Source of the DNA: Actinomycetota bacterium
Lineage (GTDB): Bacteria; Actinomycetota; Acidimicrobiia; IMCC26256; JACDBD01
Assembly: GCA_013695115.1 (NCBI GenBank)
Contig: JACDBD010000108.1
Span: 1-5,256, forward strand
DNA: 5,256 nucleotides
Direction of reading: 5' to 3'
Part shown: piece after piece, positions 1 through 5,256 of the stretch
Layout: each line of letters begins with the position of its first letter
Position numbering within the stretch: position 1 is the first letter of the stretch
Translations under genes and position numbers: made by a program
Notes under the pieces: generated by a model
Databases searched by the model: none
What the model was told of the DNA's origin: nothing
The model's input: the letters and a program-made list of their open reading frames with translations, nothing else

Positions 1-53
1 GCCCCGACCGGTCGCGTCGGGCGAGGGTCCATCTCGCCGGGGGATCTCGCCAT
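1..53 (-). CDS. Possible start of a gene downstream of gyrA (partial, unidentified)
   Basis: An ATG at 53-51 lies five bases after the gyrA stop codon and opens a frame that stays open to the window edge, giving MARSPGEMDPRPTRPVG. A GGAGAGG stretch inside the end of gyrA lies about 13 bases upstream, a rather long spacing for a ribosome binding site. A second in-frame ATG lies at 32-30. The short, charged, Pro/Arg-rich beginning gives no family identity. In many actinobacteria gyrA is followed by a small membrane protein gene (DUF3566 family) whose N-terminus is disordered, and this would fit, but seventeen codons cannot show it. The alternative is plain intergenic DNA that happens to be open, which is easy at this GC content. 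Confidence 0.3.
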   Translation of the reverse strand, partial: MARSPGEMDPRPTRPVG

Positions 54-58
54 GCGGG

Positions 59-2527
59 CTAGGTGTCCTCTCCGTCATCGGCTTCGAGCACGGGCGCCAC
101 CGCCACCACGGATTGGCCATCGCCGAGGCGGGCCACCCGAACGCCGGTCGCGTCCCGCCCTTGGGCCGAGATCTCTTTGGCTTCCATGCGGATGATATTG
201 CCGCCCGACGAGATCACCAAGATTTCGTCGTCCGGGCCCACGGTGAAGGCGGAGACTACGCCCCCCCGGGCGGCAGTGATCTTCATGCCCCTGACGCCCG
301 TTCCGCCCCGGTTCTGGCACTTGAAGAGGCTCAACTTCGTCCGCTTGCCGTGACCGCTCGAGCTCACGAACAGCATGACGGCGTCGTTGCGGGCGACGGA
401 GCACGCCACGACCGCATCGGCTTTGTCCTTGAGCTTCATTCCCCGCACGCCCGCGGTCGCGCGCCCCATCGCGCGCACACCGCCTTCGGAGAAGCGGATC
501 GTCATGCCCTCGCGCGACACGAGCATGATGTCGCTGCGCCCAGTGGTCTGGATCACGCGTACGAGCTCGTCGCCGGCGTTGAGGTTGATCGCCCTCAGGC
601 CGCTGCGGATGCTCGAGTCGTATTCGGTGATCCGGGTCTTCTTGACCATTCCCTTCTTCGTCGCGAAGAAGAGATAGGCGCCGTCCTCGTATGTCCGGGT
701 GTCGATGATCGCCTGGATCTTCTCCTCGGCCCCGAGGGAGAGCAGGTTCACGATCGCGGTGCCGCGCGCGGTCCGCTCCTTCATCGGGATCTCATGGGCT
801 CGCAGCCGGTAGACGCGGCCCCGGTTGGAGAAGAACAGCAGATAGGAGTGGGCACTCGTGATGAGCAGGTGCTCGACATAATCCTCGTCGCGCAGCTTCG
901 CCGCCGCCACCCCGCGCCCACCGCGCCCCTGGCGCCGAAACGAGTCGGCCGCGACCGTCTTCACGTAACCCTTCTTCGAGAGCACGACCACGACCTCTTC
1001 GTCGTCGATGAGATCGAGGACGTCGAGGTCGCCGGTGTCGCGCGTGATCTTCGTGCGCCGCTCGGTGGCGAACTGGTCGCGGATGTCACCGAGCTCCGTC
1101 TTGACGACCGTGTGGAGCTTCTTCTTGCTCTTGAGAATCGACTCGAGATCCTTGATTGTCTCCTGGATCTCGGCGAGGTCGTCGCGCAGCTTCCTACCCT
1201 CGAGCTGGGTGAGGCGGCGCAGCTGCATGTCGAGGATGAAGTTGGCCTGCACCTCGGTGAACTCGAACGGCTTGGCCATCAGCCCGGCGCGGGCGGTGTC
1301 GACGTCGGCCGCCCCCCGGATGAGCTCGATCACCGCGTCGATCATGTCGAGGGCGCGGACGAGGCCCTGGAGGATGTGCTCGCGCTCCTGCGCCTTGCGG
1401 AGCCGGTACTGCGTCCGGCGGGTGACGACCTCGATCTGGTGGGCGACATAGACGACGATCGCCCGGTCGAGTGAGAGCAGGCGGGGCACGCCGTCGACCA
1501 GGGCGAGCATGTGCGCCGAGAAGGTCGCCTGCATCGGCGTGTGCTTGTAGAGCTGGTTCAGCACGATCTGCGGATTGGCGTCGCGCTTGAGCTCGATGAC
1601 GAGCTTGGTGGTGTCGCCCGACGACTCGTTGCGCACGTCGCGGATACCGTCGATCTTGCGGTCGTTCACGAGCTCGGCGATCTTCTGGCCGATCACCTCG
1701 ACCGACGTCTGGTACGGGACCTCTGTGACGACGATGCGCATCTCGTTGCGCTTGCCGCCCTCGTCGATCTCGGCGACGGCGCGCATCTTGATGGAGCCGC
1801 GGCCGGTCTTGTACGCCTCGTCTATCCCCTTGCGGCCGAGGATCAGCGCGCCGGTCGGGAAGTCGGGGCCCTTCACGAAGTTCATCAGGTCCTTGGGCTT
1901 GGCGTCGGGGTTGTCGATCATGTGGATGGCGGCGTCGATCACCTCGCCCAGGTTGTGGGGCGGGATGTTGGTGGCCATGCCGACCGCGATGCCGCCGGCG
2001 CCGTTGACGAGCATGTTGGGATAGCGGGCCGGCAGCACCGAGGGCTCGGTGTTCTCGCCGTCGTAGGTGTCCTCGAAGTCGACGGTGTCCTCGTCGATCT
2101 CGCCTACTACCGCCATCGCCAGCGGCGCGAGCCGCGCTTCGGTGTACCGCGCGGCCGCGGGTCGGTCGTTCGGGTCGGGAGAGCCAAAGTTCCCGTGCCC
2201 GTCGACCAGGGGCTCTCGCAGCGAGAAGTCCTGCGCCATGCGCGCCAGCGCGTCGTAGATGGCCGTGCTGTCGTGCGGGTGGTACTTGCTCATGACGTCG
2301 CCGACGGCCGAGGCCGACTTCTTGTGCTTCCGGTCGGGTCGCAGGCCTTGGTCGTACATTCCGTACAGGATCCGGCGTTGCACCGGCTTGAGACCGTCAC
2401 GCGCGTCGGGCAGGGCGCGTGCGGTGATGACCGAGACGGCGTAGTCGAGGAACGAGCGCTCCATCTCCTCTTGAAGCTCGATGGGCTCGACGTTCCCCAG
2501 CGTCTGCTGTGCGCCGTCGTCCGGCAT
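59..2527 (-). CDS. gyrA: DNA gyrase subunit A (complete)
   Basis: This is the DNA-cleaving and rejoining subunit of gyrase, which with GyrB forms an A2B2 type IIA topoisomerase that introduces negative supercoils using ATP. The protein is 822 aa, a normal GyrA length. The N-terminus has the family sequence [20 protein letters not shown] (28-46) followed by KPVQRRIL. The quinolone-determining region is at about 82-92, and the catalytic Tyr128 lies in [10 protein letters not shown] with Arg127 beside it. Further on are the [15 protein letters not shown] segment (179-193), the tower domain, a long coiled coil (about 365-490) and, from about 505, the beta-pinwheel. The pinwheel carries the GyrA box QGRGGRG (533-539) and repeated blade motifs near 585, 688, 738 and 790. 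The GyrA box argues for GyrA rather than ParC. The tail is short and acidic (EADDGEDT). The ATG start is supported by the conserved N-terminus and an upstream GAGGAG. The gene lies 31 bases after gyrB, suggesting co-transcription. Confidence 0.97.
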   Translation of the reverse strand: MPDDGAQQTLGNVEPIELQEEMERSFLDYAVSVITARALPDARDGLKPVQRRILYGMYDQGLRPDRKHKKSASAVGDVMSKYHPHDSTAIYDALARMAQDFSLREPLVDGHGNFGSPDPNDRPAAARYTEARLAPLAMAVVGEIDEDTVDFEDTYDGENTEPSVLPARYPNMLVNGAGGIAVGMATNIPPHNLGEVIDAAIHMIDNPDAKPKDLMNFVKGPDFPTGALILGRKGIDEAYKTGRGSIKMRAVAEIDEGGKRNEMRIVVTEVPYQTSVEVIGQKIAELVNDRKIDGIRDVRNESSGDTTKLVIELKRDANPQIVLNQLYKHTPMQATFSAHMLALVDGVPRLLSLDRAIVVYVAHQIEVVTRRTQYRLRKAQEREHILQGLVRALDMIDAVIELIRGAADVDTARAGLMAKPFEFTEVQANFILDMQLRRLTQLEGRKLRDDLAEIQETIKDLESILKSKKKLHTVVKTELGDIRDQFATERRTKITRDTGDLDVLDLIDDEEVVVVLSKKGYVKTVAADSFRRQGRGGRGVAAAKLRDEDYVEHLLITSAHSYLLFFSNRGRVYRLRAHEIPMKERTARGTAIVNLLSLGAEEKIQAIIDTRTYEDGAYLFFATKKGMVKKTRITEYDSSIRSGLRAINLNAGDELVRVIQTTGRSDIMLVSREGMTIRFSEGGVRAMGRATAGVRGMKLKDKADAVVACSVARNDAVMLFVSSSGHGKRTKLSLFKCQNRGGTGVRGMKITAARGGVVSAFTVGPDDEILVISSGGNIIRMEAKEISAQGRDATGVRVARLGDGQSVVAVAPVLEADDGEDT
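911..931 (-). other. GyrA box (QGRGGRG)
   Basis: Residues 533-539 of GyrA form the seven-residue GyrA box in the first blade of the C-terminal beta-pinwheel. This motif is needed for DNA wrapping and negative supercoiling and separates GyrA from ParC. The second residue is Gly where the consensus has Arg or Lys; the RGGRG core is intact. Confidence 0.85.
2252..2284 (-). other. Quinolone-resistance-determining region of GyrA
   Basis: Residues 82-92 read [11 protein letters not shown], aligned with E. coli YHPHGDSAVYD. The positions equivalent to E. coli Ser83 and Asp87 are Thr88 and Asp92. The preceding Gly81-Asp82 is replaced by Asp86-Ser87. The catalytic Tyr128 codon is at 2146-2144, shortly downstream. 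Confidence 0.8.
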
Positions 2528-2537
2528 GCCGGTGATT

Positions 2538-2543
2538 CTCCTC
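2538..2543 (-). promoter_or_regulatory. Ribosome binding site of gyrA
   Basis: On the minus strand GAGGAG lies ten bases before the gyrA ATG (2527-2525), in the 31-base gap after the gyrB stop codon. It is a strong match to the anti-Shine-Dalgarno sequence and supports the chosen start. I see no room for a terminator in this gap, which fits a gyrB-gyrA operon. Confidence 0.8.
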
Positions 2544-2558
2544 GTGTTCCGCGCCCGC

Positions 2559-5256
2559 TCAGGCGTCGATGAAGCGGACGTCCTTGGCGTTCTCTTGAAT
2601 GAAGTGACGGCGGGTCTCGACGTCCTCGCCCATGAGCTTCGAGAACACCTCGTCGGCGATGGCGGCGTCCTCCGCCGAGATCTGGAGGAGCGTCCTCGTC
2701 GCCGGGTCCATGGTCGTGACCTTGAGCTCTTCCCAGTCCATCTCGCCCAGGCCCTTGAACCGCATCACTTCGAGCTTGCGCCCTTCGTGGTCGGCCTCGA
2801 AGGCTCGGAGCGCGGCGTCGTCCTTGAGGTAGTGGCGCTCCTTGCCGATGTCGGCGCGGTAGAGCGGGGGCTGGGCGATGTAGATACAGCGCTGCGTGAT
2901 CAAGTTCTGGAGCTGACGGAAGAAGAACGTCAGTAGGAGCGTCCGGATGTGGCTGCCATCTACATCAGCGTCAGTATTTTTTACCAGCACCCCGCCACCA
3001 TGACCGCACACGAAGTTCTCGTCGTCCGCCACGGATAGGTCGTAGACGTCCCCATTGAAGGGACGGGCGACATTCGAGCGCACCGGCAGCGCCATGAGAT
3101 CGTCGCTGATGGGCACCCATCTCGACCACCCGCGTCGGCCAGACGTCGCGTACTTCCGCATCCGGTCGGCATTCGGCGCCCGTCGCCAGACGTTCTCGAG
3201 CTCGAGCAGCTGATCCTTCCCGCTCGCTTGGACCGTGTACACCGTCTGCGCCGACGCCAAATTGTTTGTGGGCGGAACCGCTGCCGCAAACCTTGAAGCG
3301 GTGATGCCCAGTTGCCCAAGGAGGTACAGAATGCCGGTAGCCAGGGCGCTTGCCACCGTCGAGAACACCACTCGTCCTTCTTGACACCCCTTCGAGCCGT
3401 CCCCGAGATAGAGCCCCTCGAGGAAGGCGGTCTGACACTTGGTGTTGACGTTGAACATGAGGTTCGGCACACGCTTCTCGTGGGCGTGGCCGCCGAGCCC
3501 CAAAGCAACGACGAGGCGCGCCGCCAGCGGAGAATGGAAGTACAGCTTCCATGAGCGCGCGTGCCGACGATCGATGTGCAGCCGGGGGTTCTCGCCAAAC
3601 ACGGATTGAATAGCGCTGATGATCGAGGGGATGTATCGAGCGTCCTCCTCGCCCAGCGCCAGCGCCACCTGCGAACGACGGGCAGTAGTTCCTTCGGCGG
3701 CGTACCAGCCGAGGAAGTAGCAGAGTTCCTCGGTGATCGGGAGGTGCCGCCCGAACGCTCTGTCGCGATGAGCTTGGGGGACAACCTCCACCTCACCATC
3801 GAGCAGGACGAGGTCGTCCACGGTCAACTCATCCATGCGGCACGAGCGCCCGGCGCGGCGCCACCGCGCGTTGTGTGAACCGTCGGATTCATCGGTCCAG
3901 CGCTCGAGTCGTGACGGAGCCTCCAAGGCCGCCTCCGGGATGTCCTCACCCACGACGGCGAGGTAGGCGCGGAAGGCGGCCCGGCTCGGCCTCGTTCGGC
4001 CGGTCTCGAACTCGCTGACCGTGCAGGCCTGGCGGTGGCCGATCGCTTCGGCCATCTGCTGCTGGGTGATACCCAGCGCCCGCCGCCGCGCCGCGAGCCG
4101 CCTCCACTCCGCTACGGGAAGCTGCATACGCCGATCGTCGACGCGGAACTCGGCGGGGTATTGCGCCGCAACTCTGTCGGCGTTTCGCCGGCGGACGGAC
4201 TCGCCGTCGACCCGCAGGCCGCGCCCGAGCCCGTTGACGACGAAGAGCTCCAAGAGATCGAGGCTGGTGATCTCATGCTCGGCGCGCGGAAGCCTTCGAG
4301 GGGCGACGACGAGATCCCCGATCCCGAGCTGGGCGACCGGGCGGGTGGTGATGCGTCCGGCTTCGTAGACGTAGACCGAGTGGCCGGCGGTGACGGAGAT
4401 CGATCGGCCGTACGCGGTCTTGAGTGTGTGCATCCAGCCCCGGTAGTGGTGGCGGATGACCTTCTTCATCGGAGACACGCGCGACCGCTTGCTGATCTTG
4501 TCGACGCTCACCGCGGAGATGCCGGGGGTGTCGATCCCGTCGGCGAGCCAGCCGTCAACTACCCGACCGATCGGCTCGAGCTCCAGGTGGCCTTCTTCGT
4601 CGGTAAGGAGGACGGGCTCGTCACCCTCGACCGACATCACGATCACCTTGTGGTACCGGACCTTCTCGCCGTCGAAGTCCTCGGCTACGCCGGTGCCGAT
4701 GGCGGTGATGAGCGCCTGGATCTCCTCGTTCTTGAGCATCTTGTCGATGCGTGCACGCTCGACGTTGAGGATCTTCCCCCGGATCGGGAGGATCGCCTGG
4801 TTGCGTGGGTTGCGGGCCTTGATGGCCGACCCGCCGGCCGAGTCGCCCTCGACGATGAAGATCTCGGCCTCGCGCGGGTTGCGCACCGAGCAGTCGGTGA
4901 GCTTGCCCGGCATGCCCGCCCCTTCGAGGGGGCTCTTGCGCCTGGTGGCGTCGCGCGCCTGGCGGGCAGCCATGCGGGCCCGTGCCGCCTGCAACGACTT
5001 CTGCACGATCTGGCGGGTCTCGGGCGGGTGCTCCTCGAGCCAATCCCCCAGCTTCTCGTTGGTGGCCTTCTCGACGAACGACCGCATCTCGGTGTTGCCG
5101 AGCTTCGACTTCGTCTGCCCCTCGAACTGCGGGTCCTGGAGGCGGACGGCCACGATGGCGGTGAGGCCCTCCCTGATGTCCTCCCCGAGGAGGTTGTCGT
5201 CCTTGCCGTCCTTGAGGAGGCCGCGCGCCTTCGCGTACTTGTTGACGGCGTTGGTG
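2559..5256 (-). CDS. gyrB: DNA gyrase subunit B precursor with in-frame intein (5' end outside window)
   Basis: This is the ATPase and TOPRIM subunit of gyrase. The visible 898 codons comprise 345 host residues and a 553-residue intein. The frame continues upstream past the window edge: the first visible residues read TNAVNKYAKARGLLKDGKDD, then GEDIREGLTAIVAV and DPQFEGQTKSKLGN, all typical of the GyrB transducer domain. The GTG at 5153 is therefore an internal Val, not a start. The N-terminal ATPase domain and most of the transducer, perhaps 300 residues, lie outside. The TOPRIM region shows PGKLTDCS, EGDSAGG with the catalytic Glu (codon at 4850-4848), RGKILNVERARIDKML, and RYHKVIVM up to the intein. 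It resumes after the intein with TDADVDGSHIRTLLLTFFFR, AQPPLYR, RFKGLGEMDWEEL, TTMDP and a normal C-terminus ending RRHFIQENAKDVRFIDA. The host halves join without gap or duplication. Stop is TGA. Its pairing with a GyrA-box-bearing gyrA argues against ParE. Confidence 0.96.
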   Translation of the reverse strand, partial: TNAVNKYAKARGLLKDGKDDNLLGEDIREGLTAIVAVRLQDPQFEGQTKSKLGNTEMRSFVEKATNEKLGDWLEEHPPETRQIVQKSLQAARARMAARQARDATRRKSPLEGAGMPGKLTDCSVRNPREAEIFIVEGDSAGGSAIKARNPRNQAILPIRGKILNVERARIDKMLKNEEIQALITAIGTGVAEDFDGEKVRYHKVIVMSVEGDEPVLLTDEEGHLELEPIGRVVDGWLADGIDTPGISAVSVDKISKRSRVSPMKKVIRHHYRGWMHTLKTAYGRSISVTAGHSVYVYEAGRITTRPVAQLGIGDLVVAPRRLPRAEHEITSLDLLELFVVNGLGRGLRVDGESVRRRNADRVAAQYPAEFRVDDRRMQLPVAEWRRLAARRRALGITQQQMAEAIGHRQACTVSEFETGRTRPSRAAFRAYLAVVGEDIPEAALEAPSRLERWTDESDGSHNARWRRAGRSCRMDELTVDDLVLLDGEVEVVPQAHRDRAFGRHLPITEELCYFLGWYAAEGTTARRSQVALALGEEDARYIPSIISAIQSVFGENPRLHIDRRHARSWKLYFHSPLAARLVVALGLGGHAHEKRVPNLMFNVNTKCQTAFLEGLYLGDGSKGCQEGRVVFSTVASALATGILYLLGQLGITASRFAAAVPPTNNLASAQTVYTVQASGKDQLLELENVWRRAPNADRMRKYATSGRRGWSRWVPISDDLMALPVRSNVARPFNGDVYDLSVADDENFVCGHGGGVLVKNTDADVDGSHIRTLLLTFFFRQLQNLITQRCIYIAQPPLYRADIGKERHYLKDDAALRAFEADHEGRKLEVMRFKGLGEMDWEELKVTTMDPATRTLLQISAEDAAIADEVFSKLMGEDVETRRHFIQENAKDVRFIDA
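2976..3116 (-). other. Intein C-terminal Hint splicing half (blocks F and G)
   Basis: This covers about intein residues 507-553. Block F is VYDLSVADDENFVCGHGGG and block G is GVLVKN followed by host Thr+1. Asn553 is the residue expected to cyclise. The penultimate residue is Lys552 where most inteins have His, and Glu539 sits where block F often has a catalytic His. A nearby His545 (CGHGGG) is extra. These departures occur in some natural, active inteins, so they do not by themselves show loss of function. Confidence 0.85.
3159..3737 (-). other. LAGLIDADG (DOD) homing endonuclease domain of the intein
   Basis: This covers about intein residues 300-492. It should cut intein-free gyrB alleles at the insertion site so that repair copies the intein in. 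The first dodecapeptide motif, LCYFLGWYAAEGT (3725-3687), carries acidic Glu314. The second, FLEGLYLGDGS (3425-3393), carries acidic Asp412. Between them HEKRVPNLMF is block D, with the basic Lys387. Both metal-binding acids and the lysine are present and the frame is intact, so cleavage activity is plausible. The last part (YLLGQLGITASRF and beyond) fits the second half of the fold. The outer limits are estimates. Confidence 0.87.
3738..3947 (-). other. Linker between HTH and endonuclease parts of the intein
   Basis: Intein residues 230-299 contain ARWRRAGRSCRMDELTVDDL and then LDGEVEVVPQAHRDR just before the first LAGLIDADG motif. In DOD inteins a similar stretch joins the splicing fold to the endonuclease, and a VVPQAHR-like strand commonly precedes the first motif, so this is probably a structural or DNA-contacting extension. 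I recognise no separate domain in it. Confidence 0.45.
3948..4115 (-). other. XRE/Cro-type helix-turn-helix domain inside the intein
   Basis: Intein residues 174-229 match the helix-turn-helix pattern of Cro/XRE regulators. There is a first helix with EWRRLAARRRALG, then ITQQQMAEAIG as the helix-2 core, a turn, a recognition helix around CTVSEFETGR, the RTRPS signature and a closing helix AAFRAYLAVVG. It is in frame with the Hint and endonuclease parts, with no start or stop around it, so it is a domain and not a separate gene. It lies between block B and the first LAGLIDADG motif, a place where some homing endonucleases such as PI-SceI carry an extra DNA-recognition region. The likely role is additional contact with the homing site; binding to another operator, such as a gyrase promoter, is speculation. 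Confidence 0.85.
4275..4634 (-). other. Intein N-terminal Hint splicing half (blocks A and B)
   Basis: This covers roughly intein residues 1-120. Ser1 is the N-terminal nucleophile and GDEPVLL is the block A strand. Block B, SISVTAGHSVYV, carries the Thr82-x-x-His85 pair that assists the first acyl shift. LGIGDLVVAPRRLP (about 103-116) is the strand after block B that usually ends this half. Ser in place of Cys at position 1 is less common but allowed in class 1 inteins. The outer end is exact; the inner end is estimated. Confidence 0.85.

Larger units (their letters stand above)
2976..4634 (-). mobile_element. GyrB intein: large Hint-DOD intein with LAGLIDADG endonuclease and HTH domain
   Basis: This is a 553-residue protein intron that should excise itself from GyrB and ligate the flanks. 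The boundaries follow from GyrB conservation: ...HKVIVM precedes and TDADVDGSH follows, leaving an insert from Ser1 to Asn553 with Thr as +1 nucleophile. Splicing blocks seen are block A (SVEGDEPVLL, 1-10), block B (SVTAGHSVYV, Thr82 and His85), block F (VYDLSV...DENFV, 530-542) and block G (GVLVKN|T). Between them lie an XRE-type helix-turn-helix (about 174-229) and a two-motif LAGLIDADG endonuclease (about 300-492). With Ser1 and the TxxH motif it reads as a class 1 intein. The DENFVCGHGG style of block F recalls archaeal DOD inteins. Two sampled stretches have about one third A/T-ending codons, against about one in thirty just upstream in gyrB, suggesting acquisition from elsewhere. No stop or frameshift is seen, so it is probably splicing-competent. 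Confidence 0.95.

Noticed and set aside
113..1474. Long open frame on the plus strand opposite gyrA, and a similar one at 1511-2572.
   Set aside because: They run antisense to strongly conserved gyrA codons. High GC with G/C third positions removes stops from the opposite strand, and the predicted proteins are low-complexity with no recognisable motif.
2976..2982. A AAA AAT heptamer at the intein end, resembling a -1 ribosomal frameshift site.
   Set aside because: A shift here would meet TGA two codons later, cutting off the whole C-extein. I saw no clear stimulating structure, and the A run is explained by the Lys-Asn codons.
2971..3799. Two further minus-strand open frames across the intein (2971-3552 and 2981-3799).
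   Set aside because: They are out of frame with the intein, lack family motifs and overlap the clear LAGLIDADG and Hint coding frame.
3948..4115. The HTH as an independent regulator gene inserted in the intein.
   Set aside because: It is in frame with both flanks, and there is no stop codon or ribosome binding site around it.
2976..4634. Class 3 (WCT) intein.
   Set aside because: Thr+1 and Cys543 suggested it, but block B has no Trp at the expected place, the block F signature position is Asp (VYDL), and position 1 is a normal Ser nucleophile. Class 1 fits better.
2559..5153. GTG at 5153 as the start of gyrB.
   Set aside because: Conserved GyrB sequence (GEDIREGLTAIVAV) continues upstream through it to the window edge; the codon is an internal Val.
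59..5256. Topoisomerase IV (parE-parC) instead of gyrase.
   Set aside because: The A subunit has a full six-blade-type C-terminal domain with a GyrA box, and the B-then-A order with a short gap is typical of gyrBA.

Overview
The window is part of a gyrase operon from a high-GC bacterium. All genes lie on the minus strand, so transcription runs from high to low coordinates: gyrB (its 5' end lies beyond position 5256), then gyrA, then possibly the first codons of a third gene running off at position 1. The gyrB-gyrA order, the strong G/C preference at third codon positions and the style of the GyrA protein (822 aa, canonical GyrA box plus a second box-like motif) suggest an actinobacterium. That placement is an inference from features, not from a search.

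5256-2559 encodes the C-terminal part of GyrB, interrupted by a large in-frame intein of 553 codons (4634-2976). The two host halves join as ...HKVIVM | TDADVDGSH..., so the element sits directly before the metal-binding DxDxD of the TOPRIM fold. The catalytic Glu (EGDSAGG) is on one side and the Asp cluster on the other, so no gyrase activity is expected until the intein is spliced out.

The intein has an N-terminal Hint half (Ser1, TAGH block B), a Cro/XRE-type helix-turn-helix domain, a two-motif LAGLIDADG (DOD) homing endonuclease with both acidic residues present, and a C-terminal Hint half. The C-terminal half has unusual residues: Glu instead of the usual block F His, and Lys-Asn instead of His-Asn before Thr+1. 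The style resembles archaeal DOD inteins.

After a 31-base gap containing a good ribosome binding site, 2527-59 encodes a complete GyrA. Both subunits form the A2B2 DNA gyrase that introduces negative supercoils. Five bases after the gyrA stop an ATG opens a frame that reaches the window edge; its identity cannot be told.

The most interesting points are the HTH domain inside the gyrase intein, the insertion at the catalytic site, the atypical splice-junction residues, and an A/T-ending codon run in the host gene just downstream of the intein that may be a co-conversion tract left by homing.
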